NCBI GenBank assembly: GCA_005791855.1 | Contig: SXUH01000395.1 | Span: 1 to 9,559 of the forward strand | Direction of reading: 5' to 3' | Source: Bdellovibrionales bacterium | GTDB taxonomy: Bacteria; Bdellovibrionota; Bacteriovoracia; Bacteriovoracales; Bacteriovoracaceae | DNA length: 9,559 bases | Shown: positions 1 through 6,952 of the stretch, one piece after another | Layout: every line of letters starts with the position of its first letter | Position numbering within the stretch: position 1 is the stretch's first letter | Notes under the pieces: generated by a model | The model's database searches: none | What the model was told of the DNA's origin: nothing | Seen by the model: only the letters and a program-made list of their open reading frames with translations | Translations under genes and position numbers: made by a program

Positions 1-55
1 GAACCTTGATTCTTCCCAAGGCCCCGCGGACTAGAACGGTTGTGAAAGAGTGCAG

Positions 56-86
56 AAGTCGAGGGGCACCGAGGGCCCCTCGACTT
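56..86 (-). terminator. Hairpin terminator of the SMP-30-like gene
   Basis: A perfect 12-bp stem (AAGTCGAGGGGC at 56-67 pairing with GCCCCTCGACTT at 75-86) encloses a 7-nt loop. It begins 12 nt past the stop codon of the minus-strand gene. On the minus strand the stem is followed only by a short pyrimidine stretch (CTGCACTCTTTC), so it is not a textbook U-tract terminator, but stem quality and position make a transcription end or mRNA-stabilising hairpin likely. Confidence 0.7.
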
Positions 87-97
87 TCAGAGCGGGC

Positions 98-961
98 TTA
101 GAACTTGACGAGGATCAGTTTACTCTGGTTCATCTGCGGAACGAGGAGGGTCTCAAGCTCCGGGGCGTAGCTGATGTCCGCGGTGCCCGGGCCGAAGTTG
201 AAGAGCCGCTGGCCCTCGCCGGCCTGGTTCACGCGGAAGACGTCTCCGGTCATCCAGTCGGAGACCAGTTGGTTGCCGTCGCCGTCGTAGGTCAGGCCAT
301 CCAGGTGTCCGGTGACCGCATCCGAGACGATGAGCTCCGACGGGTCCGCGAGGTTGATCGAGACGACGTTCCCGGGGTACTTCGAGACGAAGGTCTGCGG
401 GTCCATCTCGCTTCCCCAGCGGCTGACGACGAGGAAGCCGTCTCTGATGGAGAGGCCGTTGGCCCCCTGGACCCGGTCATCCTCGACGAACTTCGACGGC
501 ACGCCGTCGGCGACCTGGTAGATCGTGTTGGAGAACATGTCCGAGGCGTAGACGACCCCGCGGGCGTCGACGACCAGGTCGTTGAGGAACTTCGCTCCCG
601 GGACGGGGAAGATCCGGTCGATCTTCCCGGCCCGGACGTCGACCCGGACGATCCGGTCCACGTCGGTCACGAAGAGTGCGTTCCCCCGAAGGGCCAGGCC
701 CTTGGGAGCTCGCAGGCCCCGGACCCACTCGGCGTCGACCGTCTTCCCGTCGGCGGAGATCCGGCTCAGGTAGGCGACCTCGGCGGTCTCGAGCGGATTA
801 CCGCTGGCGACGTTGGAGACGAAGAAGGAGCGGTGCTGGTGGGAGTAGATCGCACTCTCCGGATGCCGGATTCCCTGGGTGATCTCCAGGGCGGTCGGTG
901 CGCCGGAGGCGAAGCCGAGGGCGGGGGCGGTGAGAAGGGCGGTGTAGAGTAGCGGTTTCAT
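98..961 (-). CDS. Exported SMP-30/gluconolactonase-like beta-propeller protein
   Basis: Encodes 287 residues. Residues 1-20 form a Sec-type signal peptide (Lys2, then a hydrophobic run ending LGFASGA), so the mature protein is probably periplasmic or secreted. The rest has the repeating short beta-strand pattern of an SMP-30/LRE-type six-bladed propeller, with blades near VTDVDRIVRVD, YASDMFSNTIYQV and LVSDWMTGDVFRV. Residues matching the family's metal ligands are visible: Glu35 (HPESAIYS), Asn127 (FLNDLVVD), Asn168 (GANGLSI) and Asp221 (LDGLTYD). This fits a divalent-metal lactonase or sugar-lactone hydrolase, but the family also contains non-catalytic binding proteins, so the substrate cannot be named. 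The start ATG follows AGAGGA at 966-971 with good spacing. The gene stands alone and diverges from the CAP-domain gene. NHL or other propellers remain possible alternatives. Confidence 0.85.
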   Translation of the reverse strand: MKPLLYTALLTAPALGFASGAPTALEITQGIRHPESAIYSHQHRSFFVSNVASGNPLETAEVAYLSRISADGKTVDAEWVRGLRAPKGLALRGNALFVTDVDRIVRVDVRAGKIDRIFPVPGAKFLNDLVVDARGVVYASDMFSNTIYQVADGVPSKFVEDDRVQGANGLSIRDGFLVVSRWGSEMDPQTFVSKYPGNVVSINLADPSELIVSDAVTGHLDGLTYDGDGNQLVSDWMTGDVFRVNQAGEGQRLFNFGPGTADISYAPELETLLVPQMNQSKLILVKF

Positions 962-1150
962 GGAATCCTCTTTTGTTTTCTGCGAGAGTAATTTCTCGTG
1001 GGAGGGTTTTATCCGAGGTTTGGATATTTATCCAATGAATAGGCTTTATATAGCATATGAAGCAGATGAATATCTGTTTTTGTTCCCGAGCACTTCCGTG
1101 GCACGAATATATTCCTTTACTTTTTTCCCGGGCGAAAGAAAATGAGGTCC
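962..1150. promoter_or_regulatory. AT-rich divergent intergenic region with three dyads
   Basis: About 190 nt separate the two divergent secreted-protein genes and are visibly far richer in A+T than the flanking coding DNA. Three inverted repeats lie in it: GGATA-TT-TATCC (1022-1033); an 8-bp dyad with one mismatch and a 3-nt spacer (CTTTATAT / ATATGAAG, 1044-1062); and CAGAT-GAAT-ATCTG (1063-1076), which abuts the second. These look like operator-type sites that could serve either gene. AT-rich hexamers such as TATATT at 1108-1113 could be -10 elements for the plus gene, but no convincingly spaced -35 was found, so no promoter is placed exactly. Confidence 0.5.
1143..1147 (+). promoter_or_regulatory. 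Shine-Dalgarno favouring the 1151 start
   Basis: TGAGG lies 3 nt upstream of the ATG at 1151. An in-frame ATG at 1142 overlaps this motif and would have only the purine run GAAAGAAA as a ribosome site. The 1151 start also gives a canonical Met-Lys-Lys signal peptide, so it is preferred; the difference is three residues. Confidence 0.5.
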
Positions 1151-2131
1151 ATGAAAAAACATTTTCCACTCCTCATCGTAAGTTTCCTCACGACCCTCTC
1201 CCTGTCCGCGACCGCGCAGACGAACCTCCTCTCGAACCCGGGCTTCGGCCAGCTCCTGGGCGGGTGGAGCCGGAATGGCTCGGCCACCGCGGTCTCCGGA
1301 GCAAACGTCCGGACCGGCAGCTACGCCGCCCGGGTCGGGACGAGCTCGGCGACCCTCTACCAGACGCTCGCGGGCCGGCTCGTGGCCGGCCGGAAGTACC
1401 GGCTCTCCTTCTGGGGTAAGGTCTCCCTCTCCACCGCGAGTGCCAAGGTGAGCATCCGCCAGCGGGACGCGGCCGGGACCCTTCTCCAGTCGCACAACCT
1501 CACCGTCGGAAGCAAGACCTACGCGCAGTACTCTCAGGAATTCACCTACCTCTCGGCGGCGACCTCGGTCTCCATCGTCGTCGTGAACTCGGGGAGCACG
1601 AGCTACATCTACGTAGATGACTTCTCCCTCACCGAGGTCCCGGGCCCCGTGGTCACCGATCCGGTTGAGCCAGATCCGGTCCCGACGCCGACTCCGACCC
1701 CAACGCCGACTCCAACACCGACTCCAACACCGACCCCGGAAATCTCCGATCAGTGGACCCGGGACTTCATGACCTTGATCAACAATCACCGGGCGGGCCT
1801 GGGCCTGCGGGCACTCGTGAACGTCGACGGACTAAACCAGCTCGCTCGAGAGCACAGTGGTTCCATGGCGAGCGGGAGCGTCCCCTTTGGCCACGACGGG
1901 TTCCAGCAGCGGTGCTACGCGGGGATCGCCCTCCTCGGCGGCGGATACTCCTGTGCGGAGAACGTGGCGGGCGGGCAGACGTCTGCCCAGGAGGTCTTCA
2001 ACGGCTGGCTCGGGTCGACGTACCACCGGCAGAACATCGAGCACCCGGGCATGACCCACATGGGCCTCGGGTACGTCCGCAGCAGCAGCTCCGGATGGTA
2101 CTACTGGACCCAGCTCCTCATCCAGAAATAA
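1151..2131 (+). CDS. Secreted modular protein: CBM-like domain, Thr-Pro linker, CAP/SCP domain
   Basis: Encodes 326 residues from the ATG at 1151. Residues 1-22 are a signal peptide (MKKHFPLLIV..., cleavage near ATAQ). Residues 25-163 look like a carbohydrate-binding beta-sandwich of the CBM4/9 type: it opens NLLSNPGF, continues with GSYAARVG and LVAGRKYRLSFWGK, and closes IYVDDFSL. A Thr-Pro linker of nine repeats follows (179-196). The C-terminal part is a CAP/SCP (CRISP-like, YkwD-type) domain, with the expected motifs NNHRAGLGL, AREHSGSMA, GHDGFQQR, CAENVAGG, GWLGSTYHRQNI and THMGLGY. Conserved CAP-cavity residues are present as His235, Glu270 and His292. Two cysteines (255 and 268) could form a disulfide outside the cytoplasm. 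Bacterial CAP proteins have varied or unknown roles; the pairing suggests delivery of the CAP domain to a polysaccharide surface. A strong hairpin follows the stop, so it appears monocistronic. Confidence 0.85.
   Translation: MKKHFPLLIVSFLTTLSLSATAQTNLLSNPGFGQLLGGWSRNGSATAVSGANVRTGSYAARVGTSSATLYQTLAGRLVAGRKYRLSFWGKVSLSTASAKVSIRQRDAAGTLLQSHNLTVGSKTYAQYSQEFTYLSAATSVSIVVVNSGSTSYIYVDDFSLTEVPGPVVTDPVEPDPVPTPTPTPTPTPTPTPTPTPEISDQWTRDFMTLINNHRAGLGLRALVNVDGLNQLAREHSGSMASGSVPFGHDGFQQRCYAGIALLGGGYSCAENVAGGQTSAQEVFNGWLGSTYHRQNIEHPGMTHMGLGYVRSSSSGWYYWTQLLIQK
1685..1738 (+). repeat. In-frame hexanucleotide repeat encoding (Thr-Pro)9
   Basis: Nine consecutive ACN-CCN codon pairs form a degenerate 6-bp tandem repeat, within which ACTCCAACACCG occurs twice in tandem. 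It encodes a rigid extended linker between the two extracellular domains. Because the unit is 6 bp, slippage would change linker length without shifting the frame. Confidence 0.9.
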
Positions 2132-2136
2132 CCCCC

Positions 2137-2163
2137 GTTCCCCGACCGCGGTGGTCGGGGAAC
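2137..2163 (+). terminator. Hairpin terminator after the CAP-domain gene
   Basis: An 11-bp perfect stem (GTTCCCCGACC at 2137-2147 with GGTCGGGGAAC at 2153-2163) encloses a GCGGT loop and starts 6 nt after the stop codon. A C-rich stretch follows instead of a U-tract. The position and stem strength support transcription termination or 3'-end stabilisation, isolating this gene from the methyltransferase operon downstream. Confidence 0.7.
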
Positions 2164-2245
2164 CCCCCGTCCTTAAAGTTACCCGCGGACCCCTCCGATC
2201 AGGCTCTCACAATATTCTATCTTTCATGATCCGTGGAGACGCCCG

Positions 2246-3670
2246 ATGCAAAACCTTAAGCTCGCCAAGCCCCAGCCGCAGAAGACTTCGAACGTGAAGA
2301 CCCTCCGCCAGGACCGGTCGACGATCTCCGACATGAGGTGCTTCCTCCACGTCGGCCAGGACGAGTGGGAGATCGTCGACTACAGTGCCTTCGGCATCGC
2401 CGTCCTGAGCCTCCACGGCTTCCCGGACCAGCACGAGATCCCCCGGGCCCAGGTCCGGATGGAGAACCACGAGCTCGCGACCGTCTCCCTGCTCAAGGTC
2501 CGGGAGGAGGCGACGGAGAAGGGGATGAAGACCGCCTTCGAGATCACCTCCGATCCACTCAGCATCGAGAAGTTCAACGTCTTCCCGGAGATCTGGAAGA
2601 TCGCCAAGTCGCTCGAGCGAGAGCACCAGAAGCTCTGCGCGATCCCGCGGGCGTTCACCGTCACCGTCTTCGAGCTCAAGCACCTCCTCGAGGCCTTCGA
2701 GAAGAAGATCGTCCACCTCGAGGCCGTCCAGACCTTCACCTCGCAGGCGCAGATCGACGACTACGAAGCGACCGTCATCGACGTCGCCGGGTCGGCCATC
2801 CACCAGTTCTGGACCGTCGCCCACGACGAGATGGAGCGGATCCTCCGGGACGAGCCCGTCGAGGTGGTGAAGGCCGCCTTCGAGTTCTTCCGGGAGCAGC
2901 TCAAGGCCCTGGTCTACCAGTCACCCTTCGCGCACCGGAGCCTGCAGAAGCCCTTCGGCTACGCCGGGGACTACGAGATGATGAACCTCATCTACCACAA
3001 CGAGCGCCTCGGGAAGTCGCTCTTCGGCCGCTGCATGGAGAGGTGCTTCCTCGAGCACGCCGAACCGCAGGCGGTGCGGAACCGCGTCGAATACCTCCTC
3101 GCGAAGATCCGGCTCACGGTGAAGGAGAAGCCGGGGAAGAAGGTCACGGTCCTCTCCGTCGCCTGCGGGCCCGCCATGGAGGTCCAGAAGTTCATCGAAC
3201 AGGCTCCCCAGGCCGAGCTCGACGCCGTCGAGTTCCACCTCCTGGACCAGGACCTCGGCGCGCTCAAGCACGTCCAGCGCCGCCTCCGGAAGATCGCCAC
3301 GGGGATGGGGAAGAAGGTGGAGGTGAAGCTCATCGGCACGACCATCAAGAACATGATCCACTCGGGCCTCGAGCACGAGGGGTACGACCTGATCTACTCC
3401 GCGGGCCTCTTCGATTACTTCACCGACCAGGTGGCGACCCTCGCCGCGTCGGTCCTCTACGAATCCCTCGCCCCCGGATCCCGGCTCATCATCGGGAACT
3501 TCGACGTCTCCGCGCCGACCCGCTTCGGGATGAGCATGGTCTTCGACTGGAACCTCATCTACCGAACCGGCGAGGACCTGCGACGGATCTTCGGCATCCC
3601 GGGCGCCGCGCTCTCCATCGAGAAAGAGGACTGCGGGGTGAACCTCTTCTGTAACCTCGCCAAGAAGTAG
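2246..3670 (+). CDS. PilZ-like/SAM-dependent methyltransferase, PhcB-like (fatty-acid methyl ester signal synthase candidate)
   Basis: Encodes 474 residues; GGAG at 2234-2237 sits 8 nt before the ATG. Residues ~25-105 look like a divergent PilZ beta-barrel: Asp45-Tyr-Ser47-Ala-Phe-Gly50 matches DxSxxG, but the upstream RxxxR motif is not clear, so c-di-GMP binding is doubtful. Residues 110-225 are mainly helical. Residues 226-474 form a class I methyltransferase: a conserved-looking entry motif (SLQKPFGYAGDYEMMN, 232-247), SAM motif I (VLSVACGPAMEV, 302-313), the acidic ribose-binding residue (FHLLDQD, Asp334) and YDLIYSAGLFDYFTD (380-394). This arrangement recalls proteins annotated as 'extracellular factor 3-hydroxypalmitic acid methyl ester biosynthesis', the group around Ralstonia PhcB; I judge this from remembered motifs, not a search. 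No signal peptide or membrane segment is seen, so it should be cytoplasmic. It is followed closely by the membrane adenylate cyclase and is probably co-transcribed with it. Methyltransferase is confident; the fatty-acid substrate is inference. Confidence 0.8.
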   Translation: MQNLKLAKPQPQKTSNVKTLRQDRSTISDMRCFLHVGQDEWEIVDYSAFGIAVLSLHGFPDQHEIPRAQVRMENHELATVSLLKVREEATEKGMKTAFEITSDPLSIEKFNVFPEIWKIAKSLEREHQKLCAIPRAFTVTVFELKHLLEAFEKKIVHLEAVQTFTSQAQIDDYEATVIDVAGSAIHQFWTVAHDEMERILRDEPVEVVKAAFEFFREQLKALVYQSPFAHRSLQKPFGYAGDYEMMNLIYHNERLGKSLFGRCMERCFLEHAEPQAVRNRVEYLLAKIRLTVKEKPGKKVTVLSVACGPAMEVQKFIEQAPQAELDAVEFHLLDQDLGALKHVQRRLRKIATGMGKKVEVKLIGTTIKNMIHSGLEHEGYDLIYSAGLFDYFTDQVATLAASVLYESLAPGSRLIIGNFDVSAPTRFGMSMVFDWNLIYRTGEDLRRIFGIPGAALSIEKEDCGVNLFCNLAKK

Positions 3671-3709
3671 GCCACGTGGGGACCGCGGGACGGAAGAGCA
3701 GGCTGGCCC

Positions 3710-3714
3710 AGGAG
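3710..3714 (+). promoter_or_regulatory. Shine-Dalgarno favouring the ATG at 3718
   Basis: AGGAG lies 3 nt before the ATG at 3718, whereas an upstream in-frame GTG at 3676 is preceded only by a weak TAGG. The 3718 start gives MNRIKFIADIG directly before the first membrane segment. The GTG start would add 14 polar, basic residues and cannot be excluded. Confidence 0.5.
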
Positions 3715-3717
3715 CGG

Positions 3718-5136
3718 ATGAACCGGATCAAGTTCATCGCCGACATCGGCTGCAAGTTCTATTCCCTGCCCCTGTACTTCATCTTCTGGATCGCGGACCT
3801 GATCTACGCCCCCCACCTGAAGTGGGAGTTCCTCCTGATCCGCCTGTCCATCATCCCGACCCTCTACCTCGGGAGGCACTTCACCTTCAGGGCCCGGACC
3901 CTCCGGGGAACGGAGATCGCCTGTTCGTTCCTGACCCTCGCCAACGCCGTCCCCATCACCGTCATGGTGCTCCTCACGGGCGACCTGGGCTCTCCGTACT
4001 ACGCGGGCCTGAACCTCGTCGCCATCGGCATCGGCGCCTTCTTCCCCTGGACCCCGAAATTCTTCGCGATCAACATGGCCCTGACCTACCTGCCGATCTT
4101 CGTCGCGGGGCCCCTGGTCCTCGGCGTCTCGGATCTCCGCTCCTTCACCCTCAACGGGTTCTTCATGCTCGGGACCCTCGTCATCGCTTCGGTGGTGAAG
4201 TTCATCAACGAGCGGATCTCCTACAAGGAGTTCGAGGGCCGGCTCCGGCTGGAGGAGGAGGTCCGGTCCCGCGGCGAGATCATCCAGATCCAGACCCAGG
4301 AAGCCGTCCACATGTCTCACATGACCAAGCAGTTCAGCCCCCAGGTCCTCCACGCGATCAAGTCCGGGGAGCTCGACATCAACAAGCCCGTCCACCGCTC
4401 CGAGATCTGCGCCGTCTTCATCGACATCGTCAACTCGACGGAGCGGCTGGTGCGGATCGACCGGGACGACCTGCACAAGGTCCTCAGCATGTTCATGGAA
4501 GACACCATGCCCGTGCTCCTGAAGTACGACATCACCATCGACAAGTTCCTCGGCGACGGGATCCTGGCCTTCTCCAACGATCCCATGAAGCACAGTGACT
4601 ACATCGAGCGGGTCCTCCTCGCCGCGACGGAGATCATCTCCAACATCACGGGCCGCCAGGACGAGTACTACGGCCTGTGGCTCAACGACTTCCAGCTCCG
4701 GATCGGGATCGCCTGCGGCTACGCGAGCGTCGGGTTCTACGGGAACGACAACACGATGAAGAGCTACACGGCCATCGGGCGGGTGATGAACCTCGCCAGC
4801 CGCCTCTGCTCCGCGGCCCAGCCCAACCAGATCCTCACCTCCTACGAGGTCTTCACCAAGATGAAGCCGAAGCTCGACGCCCAGACCCTCGACGTGGAGC
4901 TGGAGGACGTGGGGGTGAAGCCCCTGAAGGGCTTCGAGGCCGACAAGATCAAGACCTTCAGCGTGAAGCCGAGGAGCGAACTCCGGAAGCAGGCGACGTC
5001 GCGCACGGACCTCTGTCCCCTGGGCCACGGCGTGCTCTTCCTCGAGACCAACGAGCTCGGGTTCTACGAGCTCCGGTGCCGGACGTGTAACTACGTCGCG
5101 GGTGCGGCCAGGGACGCGGTGAAGAAGGCTGCGTGA
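3718..5136 (+). CDS. Six-transmembrane class IIIb adenylate cyclase with C-terminal zinc-ribbon-like tail
   Basis: Encodes 472 residues from the ATG at 3718 (486 from GTG at 3676). Six hydrophobic segments fill residues ~6-165, including SPYYAGLNLVAIGIGAFFPW (92-111), a motif style typical of compact membrane sensor domains in CqsS/PhcS-type kinases and related cyclases. A helical, charged transducing segment follows (~166-225). The cyclase domain (~226-415) has the complete catalytic set: metal-binding Asp236 (FIDIVNST) and Asp280 (FLGDG), purine-specifying Lys276 (TIDKFLGDG) and Thr351 (SYTAIG), and transition-state Asn358 and Arg362 (MNLASRL). Lys plus Thr is the class IIIb ATP-selective pattern, so cAMP is the expected product, made by a homodimer. 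The tail has CPLGH (Cys433, His437) and CRTC (Cys454, Cys457), resembling a zinc ribbon. It lies 47 nt behind the methyltransferase in the same orientation, implying one operon. Confidence 0.9.
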   Translation: MNRIKFIADIGCKFYSLPLYFIFWIADLIYAPHLKWEFLLIRLSIIPTLYLGRHFTFRARTLRGTEIACSFLTLANAVPITVMVLLTGDLGSPYYAGLNLVAIGIGAFFPWTPKFFAINMALTYLPIFVAGPLVLGVSDLRSFTLNGFFMLGTLVIASVVKFINERISYKEFEGRLRLEEEVRSRGEIIQIQTQEAVHMSHMTKQFSPQVLHAIKSGELDINKPVHRSEICAVFIDIVNSTERLVRIDRDDLHKVLSMFMEDTMPVLLKYDITIDKFLGDGILAFSNDPMKHSDYIERVLLAATEIISNITGRQDEYYGLWLNDFQLRIGIACGYASVGFYGNDNTMKSYTAIGRVMNLASRLCSAAQPNQILTSYEVFTKMKPKLDAQTLDVELEDVGVKPLKGFEADKIKTFSVKPRSELRKQATSRTDLCPLGHGVLFLETNELGFYELRCRTCNYVAGAARDAVKKAA

Positions 5137-5187
5137 CCGGTTTGCATTCGGACGGAGTCCTTCCCATGCCTCTCCGGTGGCGCGGGG

Positions 5188-6855
5188 CTACTTTTTCTTC
5201 TTCCGGTGATCCCTCGCCATCTTCTTTCCGAGTGCCTCGGATCTCGAGGCGAAGACGTTGATGGTCACGGAGGTCGTCCCGCCCGGGTCCTTCGGATGGG
5301 CGATCTGCCCGGCCGCCGGGCCCACGGCGAAGACCTTCGTCGGCTTCCCGTCGGGCCCGAGGAGGTTGGTGGCGACGGCCACCGGCGTCTGGGTGAAGAG
5401 GCGCTTATCGTTGGGCTTGATCTTCCCGAGCACCGGCTCGAACGCGAGCTTGCCCGTGGCGTCTCTGAAGGCCGGGAGCAACTTCTCGAAGGGACTCGAG
5501 TACCCGGTTCCGTAGATGACGAAGTCTCCTTCTTCATAGAGGACCTGACCCCGCGAATCGAGCACGGGCTGCCTGGTCACCTTATCCGTGAACGAGACCC
5601 GCACCCGCTTGCCGTCGGCGCTCGGGAGGATCTCGTGGATGTAGTACTGGTTGGTCTTGATCTTCCCCGAGTCGATGAGGGGTGCGATGGGGAAGTACCG
5701 GTCTCCGCCGCCGATGATCTTCTTGAACTCGTCGCCGGTGTTCGCCTCGAGGTTCACCCAGAGGTAGGAGGCAGGAGTGGAGCTCTTGTCGCTGAACCTG
5801 TAGATCGGGGATGGGGCTTGGCCTTCGATCGCTTCGATGCCGATGGCCCCTCCGTGGCCACCCCCGGCGATGATGACCCGGCCTCCGTTGAACTTCTTCA
5901 GGATGTCCTCGGAAGCCTGCGCTTCCTTCCTCATCTGGTGGAGGAGGTCTTCGACGAAGAACACCTTCTGGTTCGGCGATCCTTCCTGGCCCTTGATGTA
6001 CGCCACGCTCTCCGGGTCCCGGGTCGGCAGCTTCTCTTCCCCGAGGCCCGATCCCAGGACCACGCCATGCCGAGCGTAGAGGGTCAGGCCATCGCGGGTC
6101 TTCACCTCCACGAGCTTCCCGGTCGGGGAGTCGATCTCCCGGATCGACTCGGCCGTCGAGTCGAAGAGGAAGTCGCTCTTGTCCCTGTAGTGGGAAGTCA
6201 CCGCCGGAGCCTGGAGCTGATCGGCCACCGGGACCTTTTCCTTCGCGACGTCGGCCACCTGGATGCTCGCCCCCGGCTGGAAGTTCTTCGAGGCTTCGAT
6301 GAGCTGTTCCCGCGTGAGACCGGCCTCATCTTTCACCGAGATCTTCTCGTGCTCCTGGGTGTTCCCGCGGAACGTCTTCCCCGATCGACCGAAGACCGAG
6401 ATGTCCTTCGTGGCTTCGACGGTGAGCACCTTCACGTCCGCGATCCCTTTGCCGAGCTGGGACTGGAACGCGCTCTTGACGATGGCGGTGTGGATCCCGG
6501 CGCCGATGTAGATGTAGTCGTAGGTCCGCGCCTCGATCGAAGCTGGATTTTCCGCTAGATGTTTTTTCAGGGTCTCGGAGCCCTTGACGAGCTCGGCGGT
6601 CATGGCGTCGGTTACGAGGGCGTAGTCGTCGCCCGCGTCTCGGTAGAGTTTCCTGATCGCCGCATCCACCTTCCGCTTCGAGGCGCCCTTCTTGATGAGA
6701 AGCCGGATCGCTTCGATCCGTTCATCGATCAGCAGGGTCACCGGGTCCTTCACGAACTTATGGATCTCCGTGTGGCAGTCGACCGGAGCGGCGGACCGGC
6801 TGAAGACCAGCAGAACACAAGTGCTCAGGAAGAAGTAGACGGGGAGGGATCTCAT
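5188..6855 (-). CDS. Exported FAD/NAD(P)-binding oxidoreductase
   Basis: Encodes 555 residues. Residues 1-22 are a Sec-like signal or anchor (MRSLPVYFFLSTCVLLVF). A charged, helical segment follows (~28-108). A first dinucleotide-binding motif, YDYIYIGAGIHTA (112-124), starts the flavoprotein core. A second, VIIAGGGHGGAIGIE (327-341), fits NAD(P)H binding. The ATG-like motif VIYGTGYSSP (446-455) and the late VFAVGPAAG (508-516) complete the plan seen in flavin monooxygenase/ornithine-hydroxylase-like and related FAD oxidoreductases. The substrate is unknown. Export is odd because FAD proteins normally fold in the cytoplasm and use Tat signals, yet no twin arginine is present. The C-terminus is a basic run (DHRKKKK). 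The start has only a weak purine-rich ribosome site (ACAAGAACGG), and no alternative Met lies nearby. It converges with the cyclase gene and diverges from the response-regulator operon. Confidence 0.75.
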   Translation of the reverse strand: MRSLPVYFFLSTCVLLVFSRSAAPVDCHTEIHKFVKDPVTLLIDERIEAIRLLIKKGASKRKVDAAIRKLYRDAGDDYALVTDAMTAELVKGSETLKKHLAENPASIEARTYDYIYIGAGIHTAIVKSAFQSQLGKGIADVKVLTVEATKDISVFGRSGKTFRGNTQEHEKISVKDEAGLTREQLIEASKNFQPGASIQVADVAKEKVPVADQLQAPAVTSHYRDKSDFLFDSTAESIREIDSPTGKLVEVKTRDGLTLYARHGVVLGSGLGEEKLPTRDPESVAYIKGQEGSPNQKVFFVEDLLHQMRKEAQASEDILKKFNGGRVIIAGGGHGGAIGIEAIEGQAPSPIYRFSDKSSTPASYLWVNLEANTGDEFKKIIGGGDRYFPIAPLIDSGKIKTNQYYIHEILPSADGKRVRVSFTDKVTRQPVLDSRGQVLYEEGDFVIYGTGYSSPFEKLLPAFRDATGKLAFEPVLGKIKPNDKRLFTQTPVAVATNLLGPDGKPTKVFAVGPAAGQIAHPKDPGGTTSVTINVFASRSEALGKKMARDHRKKKK

Positions 6856-6952
6856 ACCGTTCTTGTCGGGTAGGGAGGTACGAAACTTAAGAAGATTTTC
6901 CCGTACTCCTGCGGAAACAATCGTTGTTTAATCCCCCAACCATCTTGGTTGA

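Noticed and set aside
1..49. A possible end of an upstream gene at the window edge.
   Set aside because: The segment is too short to read a coding frame with confidence and shows no motif; only a 5-bp CCTTG/CAAGG pairing is visible.
50..952. A long plus-strand open frame opposite the SMP-30-like gene.
   Set aside because: Its translation is low-complexity, rich in Gly, Asp, Val and Arg, with no recognisable domain, whereas the minus strand encodes a clear propeller with signal peptide. It is a by-product of high third-position GC.
1685..1738. The repetitive tract as a possible CRISPR or mobile-element repeat.
   Set aside because: It is an in-frame hexanucleotide run encoding Thr-Pro, with no spacers and no flanking terminal repeats.
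2164..2245. A sigma-70-type promoter ahead of the methyltransferase operon.
   Set aside because: The AT-rich stretch near 2210-2225 has TATTCT-like hexamers, but no acceptable -35 was found at the right distance; a promoter is expected here but cannot be placed.
3559..5028. A 489-codon minus-strand open frame opposite the cyclase.
   Set aside because: The product is a Glu/Asp/Val/Leu-rich string without motifs, while the plus strand has intact membrane and catalytic motifs. The same applies to the 438-codon Arg/Pro-rich frame at 2338-3654.
5137..5187. A bidirectional terminator between the convergent cyclase and flavoprotein genes.
   Set aside because: Only a weak 5-bp ACCGG/CCGGT pairing separated by more than 30 nt is visible, and no U-tract follows on either strand.
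5206..6558. A 450-codon plus-strand open frame opposite the flavoprotein gene.
   Set aside because: Charged low-complexity translation without domains; the minus strand shows two dinucleotide-binding motifs and a signal sequence.
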